Source of the DNA: Mycolicibacterium llatzerense
Lineage (GTDB): Bacteria; Actinomycetota; Actinomycetes; Mycobacteriales; Mycobacteriaceae
Direction of reading: 5' to 3'
DNA length: 64,000 bases
NCBI RefSeq assembly: GCF_000878195.1
Contig: NZ_JXST01000018.1
Span: 51,635-115,634, forward strand
Every line of letters begins with the position of its first letter. The first letter of the stretch is position 1. The position numbers were made by a program, and so were the translations under genes. The notes under the pieces are model-generated. The model did no database searches and was not told where the DNA came from. It saw nothing but the letters and a program-made list of their open reading frames with translations. Shown piece by piece: positions 15,444-25,367 of the stretch.

Positions 15444-16694
15444 TCAGTGCTGGCCGTGTCCCGAACCCGAACCCGACGGCGCTTGCGTGGTGGTCACAAC
15501 CGACCTCTCGCGCGTCGGCTCCTGCTGGGCTTCCTTGGTGGTTGGAGCGACGGTGGCCTGCACCGGCGGGTTCGTTGGTGCCGGTGTGGTCACCGAGGGC
15601 ACCGTGACAGTCGGGGCGACGGTCGTGACCGTCTGCGCGGGTGCCGGGCTCTGGGTCGGTGACGGCGCAACCGTGGCCGACGCCGTGGGCGGGTTGGTGA
15701 CAACGGGTTCGGTCGAGGGCAGTGTCGCGGACTGGGTGGCGGTGGCCGTCGCAGTGGGCGGCACCGTCGACGGCGCAGAGGTGGCCGTCGATGCCGAGGA
15801 CGACGGCGTCGACGTGGCGGTCGGACTGCTCGATGCCGTCGACGACGCGGAACTCGACGTTTCGGTCGGGGACGTCGCACTCGTCGACGAGGACGTGGTC
15901 GTCGTCTCCGACGGCGACGTCGAGGCACTGGTCGACGTCGAAGACGTGTCGGTCGACGTTGCTGTCGTGGACGACGAGGTGGTCGTCGACGTGATGGACG
16001 TCGCGCTCGACGACGACGTGGGCTCGACCACCGGGACCGGCAACAGGGTCAGCGGCGAGGACGGCAGGACCGGCTGCGGCTCCCCCGGCGGCGGCAGCGT
16101 GGCCGCGGGGTTCTGCTCGACCACCTTGTAGGTCAAGGCATTCCACTGCTGGATCAGCTGTTGCTTGTGCTCTGGGGCGTCGACGCTCTGCACGGTCGGG
16201 CTCAGCGCCTGCAACTTGTCCTGCGCCTGCTGCCACTGGCCGTTGTCGATCAGCTGCTGCACTTGCTGCATCTCGGTCTGCGCAGCCAGCATCACCTGCT
16301 CGTCACTGACCCGTGGGGCGCCGAACATGGCGGTGTGCAGGCCGAACAGCGAGGAATTCGGTCCGGCTGTGTAGATCGCGGTGCCGAAGCCACCGAGGCA
16401 CAACAGCGCGGCCGCGACCGAGCCGACGATGGTCAGCGATGTCCGAGATTCCTTGCGGTGCAACCCCTTCTGGAGGGCCGCCACAGCGTCACGGGCAGTG
16501 ACGGGCGTCGTCACCGCGGGTTCGCGGATGCCGTCGCGCCAGTCGGCGAGCAGGAAGGCCAGCTCGGCTTCGGTGGAGTCCGTCGAGTACGCGTGCTCGT
16601 CGGCGGCGAGCGCGTCGAAGAATCGGTCGACGCGTCGAATCTCGTTGAGCGAGGGGTCACCGCCGCCCGGTGACCATTGTCCGGAGTCAGGCAT
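15444..16694 (-). CDS. rsdA: Anti-sigma-D factor RsdA, membrane protein
   Basis: A 416-residue single-span protein that holds SigD inactive at the membrane. The cytoplasmic N-terminal part contains the sigma-binding segment (VDRFFDALAADEHAYSTDS, ELAFLLADWRDGIREP). One transmembrane helix lies near residues 86-108 (TIVGSVAAALLCLGGFG). The extracytoplasmic part begins with a helical region (ISVCAA-free, Gln-rich AQTEMQQVQQLIDNGQWQQA) and continues as about 200 residues of Ser, Thr, Pro and Ala, probably glycosylated. The start at 16694 has GGAG at proper distance; a GTG at 16700 is possible. It overlaps the end of sigD by 8 bases, so the pair is translationally coupled. In M. tuberculosis RsdA is degraded by ClpXP to release SigD. 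Confidence 0.92.
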   Translation of the reverse strand: MPDSGQWSPGGGDPSLNEIRRVDRFFDALAADEHAYSTDSTEAELAFLLADWRDGIREPAVTTPVTARDAVAALQKGLHRKESRTSLTIVGSVAAALLCLGGFGTAIYTAGPNSSLFGLHTAMFGAPRVSDEQVMLAAQTEMQQVQQLIDNGQWQQAQDKLQALSPTVQSVDAPEHKQQLIQQWNALTYKVVEQNPAATLPPPGEPQPVLPSSPLTLLPVPVVEPTSSSSATSITSTTTSSSTTATSTDTSSTSTSASTSPSETTTTSSSTSATSPTETSSSASSTASSSPTATSTPSSSASTATSAPSTVPPTATATATQSATLPSTEPVVTNPPTASATVAPSPTQSPAPAQTVTTVAPTVTVPSVTTPAPTNPPVQATVAPTTKEAQQEPTRERSVVTTTQAPSGSGSGHGQH

Positions 16695-17265
16695 GGCCAC
16701 GCTCCGTCGAACCGATCTCGGACTTCAGCCGTGCCAGCGCCCGGTGCTGAGCGACGCGTACCGCGCCGGCGGTGCTGCCGACGGCCTCGGCGGTCTCCTC
16801 GGCGCTCATGCCGACGACGACACGCAGGATCAGGATTTCGCGCTGCTTCTCGGGCAGCACCGCCAGCAACCGGTTCATCCGGGCCGCCGCGTCGGCATCG
16901 ATGGCCAACTGTTCGGGGCCCAGTTCGGTCGAGGGGCGGTCCGGTAGATCGTCGGTGGCTTCAGAGCGGTTGCGGCCGGCGGCGCGATGCGCGTCAGCAA
17001 CCTTGTGAGCGGCAATGCCGTACACGAAAGCCAGGAACGGCCGTCCCTGGTCCTTGTACCGCGGCAGTGCCGTGATCACAGCTAAACACACCTCCTGAGC
17101 CACATCGTCCGCGGAAACACCCTGTCGTTCACCGACCCCGAAGCGCGCACGGCAGTACCGAACGACGATCGGGCGGATGGTTTCCAACACCTTGCGGAGC
17201 GCGTCGCGATTGCCGGCAACTGCGTCAGCAACGACAGCATCGAGACCATCTCCCGAAAATGTCAT
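16687..17265 (-). CDS. sigD: ECF RNA polymerase sigma factor SigD
   Basis: A 192-residue extracytoplasmic-function sigma factor matching Rv3414c. Region 2 is seen in IVVRYCRARFG, VSADDVAQEVCLAVITALPRY and FLAFVYGIAAHKVADAHRA. Region 4 with its helix-turn-helix is in LLAVLPEKQREILILRVV and MSAEETAEAVGSTAGAVRVA. A short linker joins them and there is no C-terminal extension. It is followed by its anti-sigma factor with an overlap. SigD is linked to stringent response and stationary-phase expression in M. tuberculosis, including ribosomal and chaperone genes. Confidence 0.96.
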   Translation of the reverse strand: MTFSGDGLDAVVADAVAGNRDALRKVLETIRPIVVRYCRARFGVGERQGVSADDVAQEVCLAVITALPRYKDQGRPFLAFVYGIAAHKVADAHRAAGRNRSEATDDLPDRPSTELGPEQLAIDADAAARMNRLLAVLPEKQREILILRVVVGMSAEETAEAVGSTAGAVRVAQHRALARLKSEIGSTERGHA

Positions 17266-17356
17266 CGTGTGCGCGTTCTCCAGCGTTACGGACGAGGCGG
17301 TGCCGTGGTTGGTATGTCAGGACAACAGTAATGACTGGTGCGGGCGGCCAGACTCA

Positions 17357-18178
17357 TCACGCCCATCGCCCGCCGCGGTCGCGTACGGTCGCGGCGGCGT
17401 CGTCGCGGATCTGCGCCAGCCCCTCCGGGCTGTGCTCGACGCTGCCGATATCACTCAACAGGCAACCCAATGCCCAGGTCAGCGGCACCAAGCCGAATTG
17501 TTGGGTATGCCCCAGAGCGGCGTCGGCGACCCGGCGGGACTCGTCGAACCGGCCCGCGCTGCACAACGCCGCCGAGTACACCACGTCGGTCTTCACGGCG
17601 TGGCGCGGCGAGCCCAGGTCACCGACGAGCTCCCGTGCGCGTTCGGCGTGCGCGACGGACTCCTCGCCACGGCCGCTGACCATAGCTAATTCGGCACTGA
17701 CCCAGGCCAGCCGGACACGTTGACGCGGTACCCCGCTGTTCGCGGTGTCGATCACGGCCCGCTCGAGTAGCCGCTGCGCCACCCCGAACCGGCCGATCCC
17801 GAGGGCGTCGGCGGCCAGACCGACGAGCGCGTCGGCCCGCGCCTCGGCGGCGTCGGGCTGATGCGCGACCAACGCCCACGCCCTGCCGTCGGCGACCCGG
17901 GCCAGGCGGTGCCAACCGACCTGTCGGAGAAACGAGGCACGGGTGCTCTGCGCCAACGACAGCAACGAACCGTTCCCCCGACGCGCGACGGCGTCCAGAT
18001 CAGCAAACGCGACGGCGTAGCGGCCCTGACCGCCGGCGGCGACGGCGCGCAGCCACAGCTCGTCGACCGAGTGCGCCGTCGGCAGCGGCCAACATGGCAG
18101 ATCGTTGCCAAAAGCGGCGGCCCGGAGTCGGGCGGCTGGCTGGTCGGCAGAGGGCGTCGCGGTATCGGTTGCGGTCAT
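17357..18178 (-). CDS. Conserved helical-repeat protein (Rv3415c-like)
   Basis: A 273-residue cytoplasmic protein matching the gene between sigD and whiB3 in M. tuberculosis. It is almost entirely amphipathic helices with a repeat rhythm resembling TPR or SARP-linked repeats (LWLRAVAAGGQGRYAVAFADL, SRRVADAALGHTQQFGLVPL read in parts), rich in Ala and Arg. No catalytic motif was seen. It lies 91 bases upstream of sigD on the same strand and could be co-transcribed with it. A role in protein-protein contact is inference from the repeats; its function is not known to me. Confidence 0.8.
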   Translation of the reverse strand: MTATDTATPSADQPAARLRAAAFGNDLPCWPLPTAHSVDELWLRAVAAGGQGRYAVAFADLDAVARRGNGSLLSLAQSTRASFLRQVGWHRLARVADGRAWALVAHQPDAAEARADALVGLAADALGIGRFGVAQRLLERAVIDTANSGVPRQRVRLAWVSAELAMVSGRGEESVAHAERARELVGDLGSPRHAVKTDVVYSAALCSAGRFDESRRVADAALGHTQQFGLVPLTWALGCLLSDIGSVEHSPEGLAQIRDDAAATVRDRGGRWA

Positions 18179-18601
18179 CGAGTCAGCACGGTATCAATGG
18201 CGCACCGCCGTACAGCCCCGTTCCCTGACGCTGCGAGTTGGGCAGGTTTCGTTAATAATTAATGCTCGCCGTGTTAACAACATGTCAACGACATCCAATT
18301 CCGCCACAAATTGATCGATGTGGCGAACTGACGCGAACTGCAAAAACAGGGGCTTTCAGGCAGCGACAGACAATATCGCCACCATGTGTTTCGTTTCCAA
18401 AGCATCGCGTAGATGAACGTGATGTAAATTCTTGACCTGCACTTATGGGGTTTCGCACAGAGCGTGGCTATTGACGGAATTTGCCGAGTCCTTCTACGTT
18501 GTGTGCACGAGTTGTCATCGGCGACAAGTCCTCGGGCCATTTGCAGATCGACGCGCATCCAAAGATTTCAAATTGGAAGCGCGGGGAGGAGTTCTTTCCC
18601 A
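18179..18601. promoter_or_regulatory. Long divergent upstream region of whiB3
   Basis: This 423-base region holds no gene that I can support. It is distinctly lower in GC than its surroundings, especially 18240-18480, and contains an inverted repeat at 18302-18325 (arms CGCCACA and TGTGGCG, 10-base loop). It must carry the promoters of whiB3 and the Rv3415c-like gene. A weak -35-like TTGACC lies near 18430. A long upstream region fits the complex control known for whiB3, but no regulator site could be named. Confidence 0.5.
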
Positions 18602-18892
18602 ATGCCACAGCCGCAGCAGCTTCCCGGACCCAACGCCGATATGTGGGATTGGCAGATGCACGGCACGTGCCGGGGCGTCGATTCCGCGGTGTTTTTTCAC
18701 CCCGATGGCGAGCGCGGCCGCGCTCGCGCTCAGCGCGAAATGCGCGCCAAAGAGATGTGCCGGGCCTGCCCGGTGATCACGCAGTGCCGGTCGCACGCAT
18801 TGGCCGTCGGCGAACCGTATGGCATCTGGGGCGGGCTCAGCGAAGGCGAGCGCGAACTGTTGCTGAAACGGGGCATCCGCCGCGCGTCGTAA
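18602..18892 (+). CDS. whiB3: Redox-sensing transcription factor WhiB3
   Basis: A 96-residue Wbl protein that senses O2, NO and redox state through a [4Fe-4S] cluster and controls lipid and redox metabolism. The four cluster cysteines are in GTCRG and MCRACPVITQC. The DNA-binding end has the GIWGGLSEGER turn and the basic tail KRGIRRAS. MPQPQQLPGPNADMWDW is the family N-terminus. The start at 18602 is chosen because GGGAGGAG precedes it by about 10 bases and it fits homologues; upstream in-frame starts are not conserved. It corresponds to Rv3416. In M. tuberculosis it is next to groEL1, whereas here about 24 kb of other genes intervene. Confidence 0.95.
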   Translation: MPQPQQLPGPNADMWDWQMHGTCRGVDSAVFFHPDGERGRARAQREMRAKEMCRACPVITQCRSHALAVGEPYGIWGGLSEGERELLLKRGIRRAS

Positions 18893-18957
18893 GTGGTCTT
18901 CGTAGACGGCCTCACTCGTGCGGGTGGGGCCGTTTGCGGTTTCACCGGGGCGCTCAC

Positions 18958-20070
18958 TCACCCGGTCGAGGACCCAGCCGAAGCACTCGCCGACCATTTG
19001 GCTTCGATCTTGGCGTAACGCCAGATCAACAGCGACGCGACCCAGGTGACGACGAACAGCCCGACGATGATGAAGCCGAGCAGACTCAGGTCCACGCCGC
19101 CGATCCAATCCCACAAACCGCCCGTCCAGCCGAGCTGCTGAGCCAGCAGACCGAGCAGCTCGGCACCGCCGATGACGAGCGCTACCGCGATGGACAACCC
19201 GGTGATGGTGATGTTGTAGTACACCTTGCGTACCGGCCGGAGGAACGCCCACCCGTAGGCGAAGTTCATGAAGGTGCCGTCGGCGGCATCCAGCAGGCTC
19301 ATGCCGGCGGCGAACAGAATCGGCAGGCACAAGATGGCGTACCAGGGCAGCCCGGCGGCCGCGCTCGTCCCCGCCAGCACCAACAGTGCTACCTCGGTCG
19401 CGGTGTCGAAACCGAGCCCGAACAGAACCCCGACCGGGAACATCTGTCGAGGCTTGGTGATCGACTTCATCAGGCCACCGAAGATCCGATTCAGCAATCC
19501 CGCCTTGCTGAGCTGGTCTTCGAGTTCAGCTTCGTCATAAGCGCCCGAACGCATTTGGCGGAACACCTTCAGGGTGCCGACGAGGATGCCGATATTGATG
19601 ATCGCGATGAGCAGTAGGAAGGTGCCGGAGACTCCGGTACCGATCAGGCGTGTGTAGTGGTGCAGCGCCGAGACGTCGTTCTCGACGGCACCGATGATCG
19701 TCTTGACCCCCATCGACAGCAGCAACGCGAGTCCGAACACGACTGTGGAATGCCCCAGCGAGAAGTACAGCCCCACAGACAGTGGTCGCTGACCATCGGC
19801 CATCAGCTTGCGGGTGGTGTTGTCGATTGCCGAAATATGGTCTGCGTCAAAGGCATGCCGCAATCCGAGGGTGTACGCGGTCAAACCGATGCCCAGCCCG
19901 AGGGTCTTGTTGCCCAAGTCGAAGTGTTGTGGAGCCACGAACATCGCCAAGGTGCCCCAGCCGATGAGATGCAGCGCGGCAACCACTCCGACCATCGCCG
20001 CCAGCCGCAACCATTCCTCCCGGGTCAGTACCGCCCGGACGGCCGCGATGCGCGAACGGTTCGTGGTCAT
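18958..20070 (-). CDS. NiCoT family nickel/cobalt permease
   Basis: A 370-residue membrane protein with about eight helices of the HoxN/NixA/NicT family. The signature metal-binding motif HAFDADHISAIDN is in helix II, and LGFDTATEVALL, GMSLLDAADG and MNFAYGWAF form the other family signatures. A charged cytoplasmic loop (FRQMRSGAYDEAELEDQL) separates the halves. It probably imports Ni2+ for the adjacent [NiFe] hydrogenase. The start MTTNRSRI at 20070 shares one base with the stop of the DUF6390 gene (TGATG), so the two are coupled. An alternative 93-base longer start exists but lies inside that gene. Confidence 0.93.
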   Translation of the reverse strand: MTTNRSRIAAVRAVLTREEWLRLAAMVGVVAALHLIGWGTLAMFVAPQHFDLGNKTLGLGIGLTAYTLGLRHAFDADHISAIDNTTRKLMADGQRPLSVGLYFSLGHSTVVFGLALLLSMGVKTIIGAVENDVSALHHYTRLIGTGVSGTFLLLIAIINIGILVGTLKVFRQMRSGAYDEAELEDQLSKAGLLNRIFGGLMKSITKPRQMFPVGVLFGLGFDTATEVALLVLAGTSAAAGLPWYAILCLPILFAAGMSLLDAADGTFMNFAYGWAFLRPVRKVYYNITITGLSIAVALVIGGAELLGLLAQQLGWTGGLWDWIGGVDLSLLGFIIVGLFVVTWVASLLIWRYAKIEAKWSASASAGSSTG

Positions 20071-20819
20071 CAGCGCCGCACCAACCGCTGGTTGGTGACG
20101 CCGAGCTGGCGCAGGGTGCTGTCCCGCAGTGCGTGATGCTGTTCCGGAGTCAGCCGCCCGCACACCCGCCCCCAGTGCACTGCGACCTGATCGCCGACAG
20201 TCATATCGGGCACGGCGCTATAGCCGTTGTCCCACAAGTCAAGACGCCGCGGCAACGGCTCGGACAGCCGGAGTCCGTGTCCGTCCCACAACAGCCGGCA
20301 AGCTTCGACGTCGACGTTGTCGCCGGCGCGGGAAAGTACGGTCCCCCAGGTGATTCGGCAGTTGTCCAGCACGCTCAACGGATGTTCGTCGATGCCGCGG
20401 CCCAGCAAGCGAGACCACGGATACACCCCGAACACGTGAAAACAATGGTTGGCCGCAACCTCGCCGGCGAGATCGTCGGTCAGATGCGACCAGTACTGTC
20501 CGGCCAGCCGCCCGATTTCTGCGAGCAGCTGGCCCGCGAAGGCACCGGAATCCACTTCGGCCGCGATACCCCCTCCCAGCCAATAAGATTCGACGAGACG
20601 CAGGTCCAGTGGGTCGGCGATTCCGGTCATCCTTGAGAGGACTTCCAGGTACGGCCAGGCACCGGAGAAACCGCGAGCAGCGATCCGAACGTCATCGGCG
20701 GAAGCGTTGCGCAACGCGGCGAGCTCCGGTGGGCCGCAGTAGCCAAGGTGGTTGGGGGCATAGGCATAGCGGGCAAACATCTCGACGCCCCGGTTGTCCG
20801 GAGTTGACGGAAGGCACAT
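20070..20819 (-). CDS. DUF6390 family hydrogenase-linked protein
   Basis: A 249-residue soluble protein without recognised catalytic motif. The N-terminal part MFARYAYAPNHLGYCGP and the stretch ESYWLGGGIAAEVD are distinctive; the His/Cys-containing NHCFHVFGVYPWSRLLGRG could bind a metal or cofactor. I recall the family as one found with actinobacterial [NiFe] hydrogenase loci. The start at 20819 is backed by AAGGGGG 6 bases upstream; an internal ATG at 20780 is a fair alternative. It is divergent from hypA (203 bases between) and translationally coupled to the nickel permease. A role in nickel delivery or maturation is inference from these neighbours. Confidence 0.78.
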   Translation of the reverse strand: MCLPSTPDNRGVEMFARYAYAPNHLGYCGPPELAALRNASADDVRIAARGFSGAWPYLEVLSRMTGIADPLDLRLVESYWLGGGIAAEVDSGAFAGQLLAEIGRLAGQYWSHLTDDLAGEVAANHCFHVFGVYPWSRLLGRGIDEHPLSVLDNCRITWGTVLSRAGDNVDVEACRLLWDGHGLRLSEPLPRRLDLWDNGYSAVPDMTVGDQVAVHWGRVCGRLTPEQHHALRDSTLRQLGVTNQRLVRR

Positions 20820-21022
20820 GACGGCCCCCTTCCGGTCGAGTACCTATCAGGCTAGTTACGTCCGGCCACGGCCGACAATGAGAATTTTGGCTGGAGAGCG
20901 CGAACATTTCGCGACACACCTAGGCCGGAACCGCGGGTGGGCGTAGCGTGGAAAGACGTTCCGGTGCAGTCCTGCAGCGGGTGGGGCGAGCGCTGGCCCG
21001 GGCGGAGGCGCGGTGAGACCCA

Positions 21023-21358
21023 ATGCATGAATTGTCGCTCTGCCAGGCGATCGCCGGCGTGGTCAGGCCATACGCAGCCGACAATCACATCGACGTCGTA
21101 CGGGTGCAGGTCGGTGCCCTCCGGCAAGTGGTACCCGACTCGTTGACGTTCTGCTGGGACCTTATTCGCGAATACGAGTCCATGCCTGATGCCGTGCTCG
21201 AGTTGGAAATGGTTCCGGCAGAGGTGGCCTGCCGCTCGTGCGGTCGGCAGTCGCTACTCGCGTCACGCTGGTCGGTGTGCTGCCCGGCGTGCGACAGCGG
21301 CGACGTCAAGGTGATCAGAGGCAATGAGTTCCAGGTGATGTCCATGGACGTGTCCTGA
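21023..21358 (+). CDS. hypA: Hydrogenase nickel insertion protein HypA
   Basis: A 111-residue nickel metallochaperone that, with HypB, loads Ni into the hydrogenase large subunit. The nickel-binding MHE at the N-terminus is intact. The zinc site is formed by CRSC and CCPAC (about residues 74-94). The length is normal for HypA. First gene of the rightward hydrogenase operon; GGTGAG lies 5 bases before the ATG. The 203-base upstream region is shared with the divergent DUF6390 gene and contains an inverted repeat CCGGAAC/GTTCCGG at 20925-20964, whose role is unclear. Confidence 0.95.
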   Translation: MHELSLCQAIAGVVRPYAADNHIDVVRVQVGALRQVVPDSLTFCWDLIREYESMPDAVLELEMVPAEVACRSCGRQSLLASRWSVCCPACDSGDVKVIRGNEFQVMSMDVS

Positions 21359-21387
21359 CATACAGCGTTTCACGAGAGGTGGCCACG

Positions 21388-22182
21388 ATGGGTAGATTCC
21401 ACCGGCACGACGACGGCACGGTCCACACCCACGAACACGGCGATCACAGTCACGACCACGGGGACCACAGTGGCTACGAGACCGGAACGCAGCGCATCGA
21501 CGTGCTGGAATCGATCTTCGCCGAGAACGACGTGCGCGCAAACATCAACCGGAATGCCTTCGAGAGCAATGGCATTCGAGCACTCAATCTGATGAGCTCA
21601 CCGGGATCTGGCAAGACGACCGTACTGGCCGCCTCGCTCGACGAACTCAATGGCGACGTAGCCGTCGGGGTGATCGAAGGTGACATCGCCACCGCCCTGG
21701 ATGCGGAAAAGCTCGAAGGCCGCGGCGCGCAGGTCTCGCTGATCAACACCAACAATGGCTTCGGCGGCGAATGTCACCTGGACGCGCCGATGGTGAATCG
21801 TGCCCTACAAGGCCTGGCGCTCTCGGACCTTGATCTCGTCATCATCGAGAACGTCGGCAACCTGGTATGCCCGGCTGAGTTCGACGTCGGCGAGCACGCC
21901 AAGGCGATGGTCTACTCGCTCACCGAGGGCGAAGACAAGCCGCTGAAGTACCCCGTGATGTTCCGCGCGGTGGACGTGGTGTTGCTCAACAAGATCGATC
22001 TGGCGCCCTATCTCGATGCCGACCTCGAGACGTATGTGGCACACGTCCGGATGGTCAATCCGACTGCCACAATCCTGCCCGTGAGCGCCCGGACGGGCGA
22101 AGGCATGGCGGCGTGGTTCGACTGGCTACGCAAGTTCGCCGGCGCCATCCCGACGACCGCAAGTCCCGGCGAATCAGGCTGA
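21388..22182 (+). CDS. hypB: Hydrogenase maturation GTPase HypB
   Basis: A 264-residue GTPase needed for nickel insertion. A histidine-rich N-terminal stretch of about 25 residues (starting RFHRHDDGTVHTHEHGDH) probably stores or buffers nickel. The SIMIBI GTPase part has P-loop SSPGSGKTT, IEGDIATALDAE, ENVGNLVCPAEFDVG with its metal-binding Cys, and NKIDL for guanine specificity. ATG 21388 follows GAGAGG by 8 bases and is preferred to the GTG at 21379. It sits 29 bases after hypA. Confidence 0.96.
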   Translation: MGRFHRHDDGTVHTHEHGDHSHDHGDHSGYETGTQRIDVLESIFAENDVRANINRNAFESNGIRALNLMSSPGSGKTTVLAASLDELNGDVAVGVIEGDIATALDAEKLEGRGAQVSLINTNNGFGGECHLDAPMVNRALQGLALSDLDLVIIENVGNLVCPAEFDVGEHAKAMVYSLTEGEDKPLKYPVMFRAVDVVLLNKIDLAPYLDADLETYVAHVRMVNPTATILPVSARTGEGMAAWFDWLRKFAGAIPTTASPGESG

Positions 22183-22450
22183 ATTACAGCAGATTTCGGC
22201 GCATTGCCAAAGTGATTCGGCGCACGGTCAGATTGACGCCGCTGGAAACTATGCAGGCGAATTCACCAGCCCAGATATCGGTTCCCTGGCAGCTTCCGGC
22301 AATCCGTTGACAACCCACTGCACCCGGAGTAGACCGAGAAACAGCGCCGCGCATCGGGCCGAACGTCGACTCCTGCGGCGGACGGGATTGAGCAGCCAGT
22401 CCCCGAAAGCTCGACGTTGGGACTCACTGCGTCCCGGAAAGAACTGCGAT

Positions 22451-23506
<1,056 letters not shown>

Positions 23507-23567
23507 GTGCGGGCCTCTCACCGCCTGCCGCCGACACGGCGAAAGGCATTGCGAGGGAGCGAAGTCC

Positions 23568-25364
23568 ATGACCACGATCATTCCGGAACCATCACAGGTC
23601 AAACGGGACCCCGGCCAACTCGTCGAGATGGCTTGGGACCCCATCACCCGGATCGTCGGCAGTCTCGGCATCTACACAAAGATCGACTTCGAAAACCGCG
23701 AAGTCGTGGAATGCCATAGCACGTCGTCGATCTTCCGTGGCTACTCGATCTTCATGAAGGGTAAGGATCCGCGGGACGCCCATTTCATCACCAGCCGCAT
23801 CTGCGGCATCTGTGGCGACAACCACGCCACCTGCTCGTGCTACTGCCAGAACATGGCCTACGGGGTCAAGCCGCCGCATCTGGGTGAATGGATCGTCAAC
23901 CTGGGCGAGGCCGCGGAATACATGTTCGACCACAACATATTTCAGGAGAATCTGGTCGGCGTCGACTATTGCGAGAAGATGGTCGCCGAGACCAACCCGA
24001 GCGTCCTCGCCAAAGCCGAGAACACGCTGGCACCCCACTCCGATGCCCACGGCTACCGGACCATCGCCGACATCATGCGCACGCTCAACCCGTTCACGGG
24101 CGAGTTCTATCGCGAGGCGCTGCAGGTCAGTCGTTGGACCCGAGAGATGTTCTGCCTCATGGAAGGCCGGCACGTCCACCCGTCCACGCTGTACCCAGGT
24201 GGCGTCGGCACCGTAGCGACCATTCAACTGATGACCGACTACATGACTCGGCTGATGCGCTATGTCGAGTTCATGAAGAAGGTCGTGCCGATGCACGACG
24301 ACCTGTTCGATTTCTTCTACGAAGCCATCCCCGGCTACGAACAGGTCGGGCTACGGCGTACCTTGCTGGGCTGCTGGGGTTCCTTCCAGGATCCCGAGGT
24401 CTGCAACTTCGCTTACCGCGACATGGAGCGCTGGGGTGATGCGATGTTCGTGACGCCCGGTGTGGTGGTGGACGGAAAACTGGTGACGCACTCACTGGTC
24501 GACATCAACCTGGGCATCCGAATTCTTTTGGGCAGTTCGTACTACGACGACTGGACCGACCAGGAGACGTTCGTGAAGAACGATCCGCTCGGCAACCCCG
24601 TCGATCGCCGGCACCCGTGGAATCAGCACACGAACCCGCATCCGCAGAAGCGGGACATGGACGACAAGTACAGCTGGGTGATGTCGCCGCGCTGGTTCGA
24701 CGGTAAGGACCATCTGGCCCTGGACACCGGAGGCGGGCCGCTGGCCCGGCTGTGGTCCACCGCGCTGGCCGGGCTGGTCGACATCGGCTATGTGAAGTCG
24801 ACCGGGCACAGTGTGCAGATCAACCTGCCCAAGACCATCCTCAAGGGACCCGTCGAGCTGGAGTGGAAGATCCCGCAGCACGGCAGCAACACCATCGAAC
24901 GCAACCGTGCCCGCACCTACTTCCAGGCCTACGCGGCCGCGTGCGCACTGCATTTCGCGGAGAAGGCGCTGGCCGAGATCCGCGCCGGACGCACGAAGAC
25001 GTGGGAGAAGTTCACAGTGCCCGACGAAGCGATCGGCTGCGGTTTCACCGAAGCCGTCCGCGGCGTGCTCAGCCACCACATGGTGATCCGGGACGGCAAG
25101 ATCGCCAATTACCACCCGTATCCCCCGACGCCATGGAACGCCAACCCCCGGGACAGCTACGGCACTCCAGGCCCGTACGAGGATGCGGTGCAAGGCCAGC
25201 CGATCTTCGAGGAGAACGACCGGGAACACTTCAAAGGCATCGACATCATGCGAACGGTGCGAAGTTTCGATCCGTGCCTGCCCTGCGGGGTGCACATGTA
25301 CCTGGGTGACGGAAAAACCTTGGAACGCCTGCACTCCCCGACGCAATCCGTGACCGGAGACTAG
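23568..25364 (+). CDS. hhyL: [NiFe] hydrogenase large subunit, group 1h type
   Basis: A 598-residue catalytic subunit that oxidises H2. The L1 motif RICGICGDNHATC supplies Cys79 and Cys82 and the L2 motif DPCLPCGVH supplies Cys570 and Cys573 to the Ni-Fe centre. A 22-residue tail after His576 (MYLGDGKTLERLHSPTQSV...) is the piece expected to be removed by the maturation protease encoded at 28968-29495. The L1 and L2 forms are those I associate with the high-affinity actinobacterial group 1h enzymes (M. smegmatis Hyd2/Hhy). SD GAGGGAG precedes the ATG. It lies 61 bases after hhyS. Confidence 0.96.
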   Translation: MTTIIPEPSQVKRDPGQLVEMAWDPITRIVGSLGIYTKIDFENREVVECHSTSSIFRGYSIFMKGKDPRDAHFITSRICGICGDNHATCSCYCQNMAYGVKPPHLGEWIVNLGEAAEYMFDHNIFQENLVGVDYCEKMVAETNPSVLAKAENTLAPHSDAHGYRTIADIMRTLNPFTGEFYREALQVSRWTREMFCLMEGRHVHPSTLYPGGVGTVATIQLMTDYMTRLMRYVEFMKKVVPMHDDLFDFFYEAIPGYEQVGLRRTLLGCWGSFQDPEVCNFAYRDMERWGDAMFVTPGVVVDGKLVTHSLVDINLGIRILLGSSYYDDWTDQETFVKNDPLGNPVDRRHPWNQHTNPHPQKRDMDDKYSWVMSPRWFDGKDHLALDTGGGPLARLWSTALAGLVDIGYVKSTGHSVQINLPKTILKGPVELEWKIPQHGSNTIERNRARTYFQAYAAACALHFAEKALAEIRAGRTKTWEKFTVPDEAIGCGFTEAVRGVLSHHMVIRDGKIANYHPYPPTPWNANPRDSYGTPGPYEDAVQGQPIFEENDREHFKGIDIMRTVRSFDPCLPCGVHMYLGDGKTLERLHSPTQSVTGD

Positions 25365-25367
25365 CCC

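Noticed and set aside
15487..16131. Val/Asp-rich plus-strand frame opposite the Ser/Thr tail of RsdA
   Set aside because: The low-complexity repeat of RsdA codons makes this frame open by chance; there is no ribosome-binding site and no known family.
20925..20964. Inverted repeat CCGGAAC/GTTCCGG upstream of hypA as a riboswitch or metal operator
   Set aside because: Arms are only seven bases with a long spacer, and the sequence does not match a known riboswitch or a nickel regulator site.
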